Shown here: positions 28,641 to 36,447 of the stretch, in pieces
How positions within the stretch are numbered: the first letter of the stretch is position 1
Layout: the number at the start of each line of letters is the position of its first letter
Source: Stenotrophomonas maltophilia D457
Lineage (GTDB): Bacteria > Pseudomonadota > Gammaproteobacteria > Xanthomonadales > Xanthomonadaceae
Length of the DNA: 64,000 bases
NCBI RefSeq assembly: GCF_000284595.1
Contig: NC_017671.1
Coordinates: 3,319,001-3,383,000, forward strand
Direction of reading: 5' to 3'
Notes under the pieces: model-generated
Database searches by the model: none
What the model was told of the DNA's origin: nothing
The model's input: only the letters and a program-made list of their open reading frames with translations
Translations under genes and position numbers: made by a program

Positions 28641-29101
28641 CAGAAGATTCCCGGCAGCGTGAACGGATTGGCATGCAGCAGCACGGCCTGCTGGCGCATC
28701 AGGAAGTCGACACCACACTGGGCACTGACCGTGCGCGTGTTGACCGACACCTGGGTCATCGGCAGGTCGTACTCGGCCTCGATGGCATCCGGATCGGCGC
28801 GATCGGTCAGCATCAACCGTGCGGTCACCATCTCTCCGGGGGCAAGCCCTTCCAGGTCCTCGGTGAGTGCGCGGCCGATGTTGTCGATCACCAGCTGCGC
28901 GCGCGGTGCCTGTCCACTGACATCGTCGGGAAGCTGGAAGCCGAACGGTGCGGCAATGAACTCCTTGCCGTTGCTGGTCCAGTTGACGTTGTCGTTGACG
29001 ATCCGCAACACCTCCGGCATCGACGGCGCCGACACTTCCAACAGCATCAGCGGTCCCTGGGTGTCGGCCAGGCGCTGGCGGCGCTCATGGAAGGAACTCA
29101 T
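28640..29101 (-). CDS. DUF1833 family phage tail protein
   Basis: This 153-residue protein begins [20 protein letters not shown]. The stretch VNDNVNWTSNGKEFIAAPFG and AQLVIDNIGRALTEDLEGL match the DUF1833 pattern found before NlpC/P60 and tip genes in many siphovirus tail operons. Predicted mostly beta with no membrane segment. It is coupled on both sides by ATGA overlaps. Probably a distal tail or baseplate hub component, by position. Confidence 0.75.
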   Translation of the reverse strand: MSSFHERRQRLADTQGPLMLLEVSAPSMPEVLRIVNDNVNWTSNGKEFIAAPFGFQLPDDVSGQAPRAQLVIDNIGRALTEDLEGLAPGEMVTARLMLTDRADPDAIEAEYDLPMTQVSVNTRTVSAQCGVDFLMRQQAVLLHANPFTLPGIF

Positions 29102-29451
29102 CGCATGTACTCCAGTACAAGATCGCGCTTGGAGAAGCGGAACCGGGTGTTCAGTGGCACCAGGCGGCCGATGCCCTGCGGGAAGCGGGCGCTGATCGGC
29201 TGCCCGGTCCGCGGGTGCTCCATCGTGAACCAGCCGACGCGACCGACATCGTGCAGGTACCACGCTTCGAATGCCTCGGCGTCAGCCGCGGTGCGGAACT
29301 GCACCGAGGCGTACACGTTCTTCATCACCCGGCTGTTGAGCGCGCGCATCTTGCTGGGGCCGCGCTCCATCTCGGTCCGCTCTTCCGAAGCGACGATCTC
29401 CTCGCCGTAATCCGCAAAGCGGATTTCTGCATATTCTGGCCAACTGCTCAT
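29098..29451 (-). CDS. Minor tail protein, lambda M/L position
   Basis: This 117-residue beta-rich protein starts [18 protein letters not shown] and includes [19 protein letters not shown] and [13 protein letters not shown]. The pattern of an FEAWY segment followed by Gly/Trp/Phe resembles small minor tail proteins following tape measure genes, but no named family is certain. Start at 29451 is preferred because the tape measure stop overlaps it as ATGA; an ATG six codons upstream is possible. Confidence 0.65.
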   Translation of the reverse strand: MSSWPEYAEIRFADYGEEIVASEERTEMERGPSKMRALNSRVMKNVYASVQFRTAADAEAFEAWYLHDVGRVGWFTMEHPRTGQPISARFPQGIGRLVPLNTRFRFSKRDLVLEYMR

Positions 29452-31763
29452 CCCACTGCCTCCGTCCATCCGTATCGGGCCCGTCCAATGGCGCCCAGCT
29501 CACCACCGTTGAGGCTGTCGCCCACGATGTCGATCACCAGCCGCCGTACTTCGCTGCCATCGGGCATGCGCTGCCGCTCTTCCCGGGTGTTGACCCGGCT
29601 TTCGCCGTAGTTGTTGATTTCCACATTCATCCCACCCTCGCCGGCACGGGCAATCGGTACCTGCACATAACCCCCGCTATCACCACCGGACAGGCCATTG
29701 CCGGTTCGCAGCGAAGTGCGCAGGGCGAAGAATGCCGATGGGCCGCCGAGCGCAGCCATGTCTTCCTGGCTGAGCACGCCCTCGCCCTTGTGGACGATGC
29801 CGGCCGGCTCGTACTTGCCCCCTGGGCCTGTATAGCCGCCGATGGAAAAGCCGGTGATCTTCGGTCCGAACATCTGCCCGATCGAACTGATCAGCCCACT
29901 GACCATCTGTTTGGCTGCCACGCGCGCCAGATCGGCGATGATCGAGTCGGCGAGGTCGGAGAAGGACAGCTTTCCGGTCTGGGCAAACTTGACCAGACTG
30001 TCTTCCAACCCGCCCAATGCATTACTGAAGACGCCGTGGCTCAACTCGGCGGCATTGGCCGCGGCATCGGCATAGTCCTCGAACGCCCGCATTGCGCCGT
30101 TCTTCCAATCGGACTGGTATGCCTTCTTGTTCTCCTGGAACTCTGCCTCGCGTTGCAGTGACTGTTCATGGAATGCATCGAGCTCGGCCAGCCGGGCTCT
30201 GTAGCGCTCCGACTCGATGACCTTGCCGTCCTCACCACGCGACTCGTCGTCCAGCGCGCGCTTTCGATTGTCCCGATCCTCATCCAGAGCGGAACGGCGT
30301 TGCATGCGATCCACGCTCGCTGCGCCATGGCCGATGCCGAACAGCGCCTGGTCGTTGCCGCGCTGCTGTGCATGCGCCGCCTGCTGGAGTTCCCGCTGCA
30401 GCTTCAGCAGATCCTGCTGGGCCTTCTTCGACGCTTCAGCGGCTGCCGCTTCCTTGGCCAGGGCCACCGCGGCGTCCAGCGAGGCCTTCACCCGCAGTTG
30501 CTTCTGCTCGCTGAGCTTCTTCTCGGCATGCTCCATCTCGTCAAGGAGGGTGACCTGCAGCTTTTCCGCCTCTGTCATCCCCTCCTTCAGCTTCTGCCGC
30601 ACCCGGTCCTGGGCGATCTGCTTCTCGATGCGATCCATCAGCCCGGCGTACGCATCAGCCTGCTCGTGCACGCCCCTGACCGACTGCTGGGCGGCCTGCT
30701 GCTGTTCGCGGAACTGGGCCTTGCGTTCGATGTCGGCCTTCTTGCGCGCGGCATCCCTGTTGAACTCTGCGCGCTGGGCCGGGTCCATCTTGTCCGGGCC
30801 GCCCCTTGCGTTGATCTCCGCGCCGCGTTCAGCCATCCAGGCCGCGTACTCGCCACGGGTCAGCCGGATCCACTCGACCTCGTCCCGCCACGCCTCTCCG
30901 CGCATGGCGCCCAGCATGCCGTTGAAGGCATCGGTCGCCTTCAATGCGTTCCATTGCGTCGCACCCAGAGACGCGATGAGCTGGTCAAGCGTCTGGTTGT
31001 CCACGTTCTGGATGGCCGCGGCAATCGCATTGAACAGCTTCTCGTCGAGGGCGCCCCTGATCGTTTCTTTCAGGCCCCGGAACTTCTCCTGGACCGGCGC
31101 GACCTCCGCCTGGAACGCTTCCAGGTTCGCCCTGGCCTTCTCCAGCTCGGCGTAGTCCGAGGCTGCACTCAGGCCCGCCCCTTCCCGTCCCGATCGCTGG
31201 CCATGACTCACTCGGCCTTCCCAATGGACGACCGAGCCCTGCAGCGCCTTCTCGCGTGCCTCCAGCTCGCGCAGCGCCCTGGCCTGCTCATGCAGCGTGG
31301 CGACCGCCTGCTCCAGGGGCAGCGTGCCCGCGCCCATGCCCAGGCCGGCCTGGTCCATCGAGAACGACATCTGCTGCAGCGACTGCATCTGCTCCTTGTA
31401 CTCGCTGCGCGCACGTTCGGACGCCTTGACCATGTCCAGGTACGCTTCGCCCAGCTTCTGCACCGACGCGATGGCGATGCCCCATGGGCCACCGGCGGCC
31501 GTCAGCAGGCCGCTACCAAGCTCCTTCAAGCCGCTGCCGAGCACATCGCCGCCGACGTTGGCCTTTGCCTTTGTCGCGGCCTTGCCCGTTGCGCCCTCCG
31601 GTGCCGCATGCACGCGCGCCAGCGCGGCGGCCGTCCGCTCGGCCTCCGCGCGCAGTGTCTTGAGATTCTGCGTTGCCAGGCGGCTGGCCTCCGCCATTGC
31701 GGTACGGAAGCCCGTCGTGTTGACCCGCAGTACTACGTCTAGATTCTGGTTAGTGGACGCCAT
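29448..31763 (-). CDS. Phage tail tape measure protein
   Basis: The 771-residue protein starts [19 protein letters not shown], and RBS GGAGGAACGCGT precedes the ATG. It is mostly helical. A Gly/Ala-rich hydrophobic part ([20 protein letters not shown]) lies near residues 75-95, with long Glu/Gln/Lys coiled coils at about 180-590. The lambda-type C-terminal domain carries [19 protein letters not shown] and [20 protein letters not shown]. By the usual relation of about 1.5 angstrom per residue, it would specify a tail roughly 110-115 nm long. Confidence 0.9.
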   Translation of the reverse strand: MASTNQNLDVVLRVNTTGFRTAMAEASRLATQNLKTLRAEAERTAAALARVHAAPEGATGKAATKAKANVGGDVLGSGLKELGSGLLTAAGGPWGIAIASVQKLGEAYLDMVKASERARSEYKEQMQSLQQMSFSMDQAGLGMGAGTLPLEQAVATLHEQARALRELEAREKALQGSVVHWEGRVSHGQRSGREGAGLSAASDYAELEKARANLEAFQAEVAPVQEKFRGLKETIRGALDEKLFNAIAAAIQNVDNQTLDQLIASLGATQWNALKATDAFNGMLGAMRGEAWRDEVEWIRLTRGEYAAWMAERGAEINARGGPDKMDPAQRAEFNRDAARKKADIERKAQFREQQQAAQQSVRGVHEQADAYAGLMDRIEKQIAQDRVRQKLKEGMTEAEKLQVTLLDEMEHAEKKLSEQKQLRVKASLDAAVALAKEAAAAEASKKAQQDLLKLQRELQQAAHAQQRGNDQALFGIGHGAASVDRMQRRSALDEDRDNRKRALDDESRGEDGKVIESERYRARLAELDAFHEQSLQREAEFQENKKAYQSDWKNGAMRAFEDYADAAANAAELSHGVFSNALGGLEDSLVKFAQTGKLSFSDLADSIIADLARVAAKQMVSGLISSIGQMFGPKITGFSIGGYTGPGGKYEPAGIVHKGEGVLSQEDMAALGGPSAFFALRTSLRTGNGLSGGDSGGYVQVPIARAGEGGMNVEINNYGESRVNTREERQRMPDGSEVRRLVIDIVGDSLNGGELGAIGRARYGWTEAVG

Positions 31764-31857
31764 ACGCGTTCCTCCAAGAATGATGAGGGGCCCCGCAGGG
31801 CCCCAGGTTCGATTGCATGCCACGCATCGGAGAAGCAATGCCCTGCCCCGCCCGGAA

Positions 31858-32184
31858 TCACGCCGCAGCGTTGCGCCGCGATGCGCTGCCGAACAGTTCC
31901 AGCAGCTGCTGCGAGCGCTCCTTTGCCGCCCTCTCCGGCGACGCACGCGGTCGCACCAGCAGGAAGTCGTCGGCAGTGGTCGTATTGCCGTGCACCTGCG
32001 CCAGCACACTGGTCAGCTGGGCGAGCATCCCCTGCAGGGGCTGGTCCAACGGCTCCAGGCGTGCGAACGCATACATCTCCGAGAGCTGGCGGGAGGTCAC
32101 TCCCGCCAGCAGGTGGTCCGGATGCGGGAGGCCCAGCCTCCACGCGATCCGGAACTGAAGCCGGCGCTCAGGCCGGCGGATCAG
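31858..32184 (-). CDS. Tail assembly chaperone T extension, expressed by -1 frameshift from the upstream gene (lambda GT-like)
   Basis: An open frame of 108 codons begins at the slippery heptamer at the end of gene G and has no start codon of its own close to its beginning. It reads [20 protein letters not shown], then [19 protein letters not shown], which resembles the gpT C-terminal domain. An internal GTG at 32100 could give an 80-residue product. The frame joins gene G in the -1 register at A AAA AAC, giving a G-T fusion of about 222 residues. In lambda the GT product recruits tube protein to the tape measure. Confidence 0.75.
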   Translation of the reverse strand: MIRRPERRLQFRIAWRLGLPHPDHLLAGVTSRQLSEMYAFARLEPLDQPLQGMLAQLTSVLAQVHGNTTTADDFLLVRPRASPERAAKERSQQLLELFGSASRRNAAA

Positions 32185-32525
32185 TTTTTTTCCAGCTCTC
32201 CCACGGCCGCATCGCCGAGCGCATTGAGCGTCTGCGCGACACGGAACACGCGATCCAGCGCCGCGGCCGATTTCGTGCCCAGCTGGGCCACCTCGTGGTC
32301 GGAGAACAGGCGCTCGCCCATTTCATCGACCAGGCACAGGCCGACGAATCGCGCGCGGAAGTCATCCACCTTGGGCGTGTCACCGCCATAGGTCTCCTGC
32401 TCCCAGCGATCACGGTCACGCGCCGACATCATCGCCACGCGCACGCTGCCGCCCCATTCGGGTACGGCGACGTCCTCGTGCCGGCGATCCTGCGCGTCCA
32501 GGATCTGCTGCTTGCCCAGCAGCAT
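32181..32525 (-). CDS. Phage tail assembly chaperone G
   Basis: This 114-residue acidic protein (MLLGKQQILDAQDRRHEDVA) carries a central RARFVGLCLVDEMGERLFSD, common in chaperone proteins lying between tube and tape measure genes. The ATG at 32525 shares bases with the tube protein stop (TGATG); a GTG just before it is an alternative. It ends ELEKN at a TGA placed right behind the slippery heptamer, so most ribosomes should stop here and a few continue into the T frame. Confidence 0.78.
   Translation of the reverse strand: MLLGKQQILDAQDRRHEDVAVPEWGGSVRVAMMSARDRDRWEQETYGGDTPKVDDFRARFVGLCLVDEMGERLFSDHEVAQLGTKSAAALDRVFRVAQTLNALGDAAVGELEKN
32184..32190 (-). promoter_or_regulatory. Programmed -1 ribosomal frameshift site A AAA AAC
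   Basis: On the minus strand the codons are GAA AAA AAC TGA. This is a canonical X XXY YYZ heptamer in the zero frame, with seven A residues, followed at once by the stop codon of gene G. A slip of one base back enters the T frame, which is open for 108 codons. No pseudoknot was modelled. Confidence 0.75.
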
Positions 32526-32983
32526 CACGGGGTGCCGCCAGCGGCCACGGTTACCAGCGCGAACTCACGCGGCAGCAGGTCCGCAGTGAACGTCAGCACC
32601 TGGTTGGTGCCCGGGGCCACGTTGAAGGCGGCGACCTTGGCGACGAAGGTAGCGGCATCGCCGGTGGGCAGCACCATCAGGAAGTGCAGGTCGGCATCCG
32701 GATCGGCGTCGCGCAGGATCTCCTGGCCTGCCGAGCTGCCGACCGGCCAGCGGTGGCCGGACACCTGCACGGCCTGGCCGCCGGACAGACCCGCGATGTT
32801 CTCCATCTGCTTGGAACGCAGGTTGGTGGCATCAAGGGTGTTGGCCTGGCCGCGGCCGAACGGGAAGGCGGTCAGGCCGTCGATTTCGGTATAGCCGGCC
32901 GGATTGTTCGGCGCGGTCGGGGCGGTACCGGCCTTCACGTACAGCGCGGAGTCCTGGGCGGAAATGGCTTGATTGATGGACAT
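32525..32983 (-). CDS. Phage tail tube (major tail) protein
   Basis: This 152-residue beta-rich protein starts MSINQAISAQDSALYVKAGT and includes YTEIDGLTAFPFGRGQANTL, the typical N-terminus of lambda gpV-like tube proteins. AGGAG lies 10 bases before the ATG. The predicted fold, position upstream of the chaperones and length fit a non-contractile siphovirus tube. It lacks a C-terminal Ig-like domain. It is the first gene of the module; nothing head-related lies beyond it. Confidence 0.82.
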   Translation of the reverse strand: MSINQAISAQDSALYVKAGTAPTAPNNPAGYTEIDGLTAFPFGRGQANTLDATNLRSKQMENIAGLSGGQAVQVSGHRWPVGSSAGQEILRDADPDADLHFLMVLPTGDAATFVAKVAAFNVAPGTNQVLTFTADLLPREFALVTVAAGGTP

Positions 32984-33005
32984 GGTGTTGAATCTCCTGG
33001 AAATG

Positions 33006-33028
33006 AAAAAGCCGCCTTGCGGCGGCTG
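33006..33028 (-). terminator. Terminator-like hairpin in the leader of the tube protein gene
   Basis: On the minus strand AGCCGCC pairs with GGCGGCT and is followed by TTTTT, then by the Shine-Dalgarno sequence of the tube gene. Confidence 0.65.
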
Positions 33029-33129
33029 GGGTTCGGGGTGATCAGGCTCGGGGCTGCCTGCAGTGGGTCATCGTGGCTGGCCCGTCACAGCCACCGGTTG
33101 CGCGTTGCGATCCGCAACACGCGGACAAC

Positions 33130-33160
33130 AAAAAAGCCCCCGGCTCGCGCCGGAGGCTTG
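33130..33160 (-). terminator. Second terminator-like hairpin at the module edge
   Basis: On the minus strand AAGCCTCCGGCGCGAGCCGG continues into GGGCTTTTTT; the stem is GC-rich with a TTTTTT tail. No minus-strand gene now lies upstream of it within 2 kb, so it may be left over from deleted phage genes. Confidence 0.6.
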
Positions 33161-33348
33161 TATGTCATCGTGGCTGAAAGCTTAGGCTGTGGGTGTGCAC
33201 CGGTCAATGCAGAAACAGCCCTCTGCACCGCCTTGGGAACGCACTGCCGCAAACCCGCAGCCGCCCGATCCGGCACAGCCGCTGACGCCGCGCTAACCGG
33301 CGCAGCGCCGACAATGCAGCTCTGTTCCCAGCAACGAGGAAGATGACG

Positions 33349-34020
33349 ATGGCCGAGTGGATCACCCTGGATACGCATCACGGCCCGGTACGGGCCTGGC
33401 AGGCCCTGCCGGAAGGCACCGCGCGCGGCGGCCTGGTGGTGGTGCAGGAAATCTTCGGCGCCAATCCGCACATCCGCAGCGTGGCCGAGCGCTTCGCAGC
33501 CGAAGGCTATGCGGTGCTGGCGCCCTCGTTCTTCGACCTGGTCGACGGCCCCGACGCCGACCCGGATGCGTTGCCCTACGACGCCGAGGGCGTGAAGCAG
33601 GGCCTGGAACGGGTCGGCGCGCTGGGCATGGAACGGGCGCTGGAGGTCGTGCGCGCGGCGGCCACCCGGCTGGCGCCCTACGGCAAGGTCGGCACCGTCG
33701 GCTACTGCTGGGGCGGCACGGTGGCGATGCTGTCCGCACTGCGTCTGGGGCTGCCGTCGGTCAGCTACTACGGTGCGCGCAACGTGCAGTTCCTCGACGA
33801 GGCGCCCAAGGCCCCGGTGATCTTCCACTTCGGCGCCCAGGACCGCAGCATCCCGCCGGAAGCGGTCCAGGCCCACCGCGAGAAGCTGCCGCAGATGGCC
33901 ACCTACGTCTATCCGGCCGATCACGCCTTCAACCGGGAGGTCGGACATGCGTATGATCCAGACAGCGCCGCCCTGGCGCTGCAACGCACCCTGGACTTCT
34001 TCTCGGAGCATCTTGGATGA
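33349..34020 (+). CDS. Dienelactone hydrolase family protein
   Basis: This 223-residue alpha/beta hydrolase starts MAEWITLDTHHGPVRAWQAL. The Cys nucleophile lies in GTVGYCWGGTVAM near residue 118. The Asp is in FHFGAQDRSIPPE and the His in YPADHAFN, completing the Cys-Asp-His triad of the family. Known members hydrolyse dienelactone in chlorocatechol degradation; in most bacteria such proteins have unknown substrates. AGGA 8 bases upstream favours this ATG over one two codons earlier. The stop overlaps the HIT gene start (ATGA). Confidence 0.9.
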   Translation: MAEWITLDTHHGPVRAWQALPEGTARGGLVVVQEIFGANPHIRSVAERFAAEGYAVLAPSFFDLVDGPDADPDALPYDAEGVKQGLERVGALGMERALEVVRAAATRLAPYGKVGTVGYCWGGTVAMLSALRLGLPSVSYYGARNVQFLDEAPKAPVIFHFGAQDRSIPPEAVQAHREKLPQMATYVYPADHAFNREVGHAYDPDSAALALQRTLDFFSEHLG

Positions 34021-34439
34021 GCGAATTCGAACTCGATTCACGCCTGGCCACCGATAGCGTGCTGGTGGCGGAAGGACCGTTGTCGCAAGTGCGGCTGATG
34101 AACGACGAACGATTCCCCTGGCTGGTGCTGGTACCGCGCCTGGCCGGGGTGACCGAGTGGATCGAGCTGGACGGCGAGCAGCAGGACAAGCTGCGCACCG
34201 AGCTCAACCGCGCCTGCAAGGCCCTGAAGGGTGCCGACGGGGTGGAGAAGATCAACATCGGGGCGCTGGGCAACATCGTGCGCCAGCTGCACTTCCATGT
34301 CATCGGCCGCCATGACGGTGATCCGGCCTGGCCGGGCCCGGTCTGGGGCAGTGGCCCGGCGCACCGCTACGAGCCGGCGGCGCTGGACCAGCATGTCGCC
34401 TACTGGAAGGAACGGCTAGGATATCCGGCCCAGTCCTGA
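34017..34439 (+). CDS. HIT family nucleotide hydrolase/transferase
   Basis: This 140-residue protein starts MSEFELDSRLATDSVLVA. It belongs to the HIT superfamily, which cleaves nucleotide phosphoanhydrides or adenylates. The motif is QLHFHVIGR near residue 92, where the usual first His of HxHxH is Gln and the two following His remain. NIGALGNIVRQLHFHVIG and WPGPVW occur in a proteobacterial subgroup with this Q form. Coupled to the dienelactone hydrolase gene by ATGA. Substrate unknown. Confidence 0.88.
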   Translation: MSEFELDSRLATDSVLVAEGPLSQVRLMNDERFPWLVLVPRLAGVTEWIELDGEQQDKLRTELNRACKALKGADGVEKINIGALGNIVRQLHFHVIGRHDGDPAWPGPVWGSGPAHRYEPAALDQHVAYWKERLGYPAQS

Positions 34440-34454
34440 GCCTTCGCCGACCCG

Positions 34455-34622
34455 ATGCGATTCAACCTCGTTGCCGCCGTCCTGCTGATCCTGATCGGCC
34501 TGTTCATGCTCGCCAGCAATCTCGGCTGGACGCACCTGAACCTGTCCAAGCTGCTGTTGACCTGGTGGCCGGTGGCCCTGGTTGGTGTCGGCATCGCGAT
34601 GCTGTTCGGTCGCGGCAAATAA
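34455..34622 (+). CDS. Small membrane protein (LiaI-LiaF/DUF5668-like)
   Basis: This 55-residue protein starts MRFNLVAAVLLILIGLFML and ends LFGRGK. Two hydrophobic helices flank NLGWTHLNLSKLL. The pattern of helix, loop with Leu-Trp and helix ending near WWPVALVGVGIAM matches the small DUF5668/LiaI-LiaF transmembrane family. No function is known. It begins 15 bases after the HIT stop, so it is probably in the same operon, and a strong hairpin follows. Confidence 0.8.
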   Translation: MRFNLVAAVLLILIGLFMLASNLGWTHLNLSKLLLTWWPVALVGVGIAMLFGRGK

Positions 34623-34649
34623 GGAAGGCGGCGCATTGCGCCGCCTTCC
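34623..34649 (+). terminator. Hairpin after the small membrane protein gene
   Basis: GGAAGGCGGCGC pairs with GCGCCGCCTTCC around a 3-base loop directly after the stop. No long T-run follows, though a short TCAT precedes the REP. Confidence 0.6.
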
Positions 34650-34654
34650 CTCAT

Positions 34655-34712
34655 GTAGAGCCGAGCCATGCTCGGCTTCAATGCAGGGCAGCCGAGCATG
34701 GCTCGGCTCTAC
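34655..34712. repeat. REP doublet of the GTAGAGCCGAGC type
   Basis: GTAGAGCCGAGCCATGCTCG and its inverted copy are separated by about 10 bases. It is the same sequence class as at 17235-17295 and stands between convergent transcripts. Confidence 0.85.
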
Positions 34713-34728
34713 AAATCGCCTGCAATCG

Positions 34729-35301
34729 TCAGGTCCGCGGCAGGGTCACGCCGGTCTGGCCCTGGTACTTGCCGCCACGGTCGCGGTAGGACGTCTCGCA
34801 GACGTCATCGGCGGCCGCCTGGAAGAACAGCATCTGTGCCACGCCTTCGTTGGCGTAGATGCGCGCCGGCAGCGGCGTGGTGTTGCTGAATTCCAGGGTG
34901 ACGTGGCCTTCCCATTCCGGCTCCAGCGGCGTCACGTTGACGATGATGCCGCAGCGCGCGTAGGTGCTCTTGCCCAGGCACACCACCAGGGTATCGCGCG
35001 GGATGCGGAAGTACTCGACGGTACGCGCCAGCGCGAAGCTGTTCGGCGGGATGATGCATTCGTCGGCGGTGATGTCGACGAAGCTGCCCGAGTCGAAGTG
35101 CTTGGGATCGACGATCGTCGAGTTGATGTTGGTGAACACCTTGAACTCGCGCGAGCAGCGCACGTCGTAGCCATAGCTGGACGTGCCATAGCTGACGATG
35201 CGCTGGCCGTTGGCCTGCTTCACCTGCCCGGCCTCGAACGGCTCGATCATGCCGTGCTGCTCGGACATGCGGCGGATCCAACGGTCACTCTTGATGCTCA
35301 T
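34729..35301 (-). CDS. dcd: dCTP deaminase
   Basis: Dcd deaminates dCTP to dUTP in the cytoplasm, the main gram-negative route to dTMP. The 190-residue product shows [11 protein letters not shown] at the start, and [40 protein letters not shown] follows, and the catalytic Glu region is [20 protein letters not shown]. Length is standard. The gene stands alone on the minus strand, downstream of mrp with 78 bases between. Confidence 0.96.
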   Translation of the reverse strand: MSIKSDRWIRRMSEQHGMIEPFEAGQVKQANGQRIVSYGTSSYGYDVRCSREFKVFTNINSTIVDPKHFDSGSFVDITADECIIPPNSFALARTVEYFRIPRDTLVVCLGKSTYARCGIIVNVTPLEPEWEGHVTLEFSNTTPLPARIYANEGVAQMLFFQAAADDVCETSYRDRGGKYQGQTGVTLPRT

Positions 35302-35379
35302 GCTTTGTCCTGGGGGTACGAGGGGGCGCGAGGATTCTAGCAGGGGCCCGGCCTCGGCCGGCGGCCCCTGCCCCGGCCC

Positions 35380-36243
35380 TTACAGCAGCGACGACAGGAT
35401 CGGGATCGAAGCCCGCGGGCGCCTGCCCACTTCCTCGATCAGGCGCTGTGCGGCATGGCGGTAGGCCTGGGCCGGCGCCGAATCCGGCTGGGCGACGGTG
35501 ATCGGCGTGCCTGCATCGCCCTGTTCACGGATGCCGATCTGCAGGGGCAGAGAGCCCAGCAGCGGCACGCCGTACTGCGCGGCCATGCGCTCGCCGCCGC
35601 CCTCGCCGAACAGGTGCTCGATGTGCCCGCAACTGCTGCAGGTGTGCACCGCCATGTTCTCGACGATGCCCAGCACCGGCACCTCGACCTTCTCGAACAT
35701 CTTCAGCGCTTTCTTCGCGTCCAGCGTGGCGATGTCCTGCGGCGTGGTGACGATCACCGCACCGGCCAGCGGAATCTTCTGGGTCAGGGTCAGCTGGATG
35801 TCACCGGTGCCCGGCGGCAGGTCGATCAGCAGGAAATCCAGGTCGTCCCACAGGGTGTCGTTGAACAGCTGGGTCATCGCCGAGGTGGCCATCGGGCCCC
35901 GCCAGATCATCGGCGTGTCCTCTTCGATCAGGTAGCCGATCGACATGGTGTCCACGCCAAAGGCACGCAACGGCTCGATGCTCTTGTTGTCCGGGCTTTC
36001 CGGGCGACCGGACAGGCCCAGCATGGCCGGCACGCTCGGCCCGTAGATGTCCGCATCGAGCACGCCCACGCGCGCACCGAGCTGCTGCAGCGCCACGGCC
36101 AGGTTCACCGAGGTGGTGGACTTGCCGACGCCGCCCTTGCCCGAACCGACCGCGATCACGTTGCGGATGCGGGCATGCGGCGTAAGTCCCTTCTGGACCT
36201 GGCTGACATGGGGACGGCGGGGAGAACTGTTCACAACGGGCAC
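35380..36243 (-). CDS. mrp: Iron-sulfur cluster carrier protein Mrp/ApbC
   Basis: This is a 287-residue P-loop ATPase that binds and transfers Fe-S clusters. The deviant Walker A motif is VGSGKGGVGKSTTSVNLA at about residues 32-49, followed by LDADIYGPSVPAMLG. The cluster-bridging Cys pair is in HTCSSCGHIEHLFG near residue 215. The N-terminal DUF59 domain of longer Mrp proteins is absent. The apparent start is GTG at 36241-36243; another GTG three codons in is possible. Confidence 0.93.
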   Translation of the reverse strand: MPVVNSSPRRPHVSQVQKGLTPHARIRNVIAVGSGKGGVGKSTTSVNLAVALQQLGARVGVLDADIYGPSVPAMLGLSGRPESPDNKSIEPLRAFGVDTMSIGYLIEEDTPMIWRGPMATSAMTQLFNDTLWDDLDFLLIDLPPGTGDIQLTLTQKIPLAGAVIVTTPQDIATLDAKKALKMFEKVEVPVLGIVENMAVHTCSSCGHIEHLFGEGGGERMAAQYGVPLLGSLPLQIGIREQGDAGTPITVAQPDSAPAQAYRHAAQRLIEEVGRRPRASIPILSSLL

Positions 36244-36447
36244 CGGCGGGGTCAGGGGGATAACCCGACATCATACAAGCTGGATGCAAGCTGACTGAAA
36301 TTCAGGAATGCGACAGATTCGTGCACAGATTGTTAAGTTCATGTTACGTTCGATGAGCACTGTTTTGAGCTGCGGAGCCGGATATTCCAGCCCGCGCGAT
36401 GGCGCATGCGCAGTGCCGTTTTTGTTTTTGCTCTCCAATGGAATTAC

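Larger units (their letters stand above)
32984..33348. other. Module edge: non-coding stretch between the tube gene and the dienelactone hydrolase gene
   Basis: This 365-base gap holds two minus-strand terminator-like hairpins, a 13-base direct repeat GTCATCGTGGCTG (33067-33079 and 33164-33176) and the leader of the plus-strand hydrolase gene. No further gene, integrase or att-like core was recognised. Confidence 0.5.

Noticed and set aside
19475..33348. Attachment-site pair flanking the tail module
   Set aside because: No matching direct repeat was seen between the left gap (19475-19662) and the right gap (32984-33348); the 13-base repeat is only at the right side.
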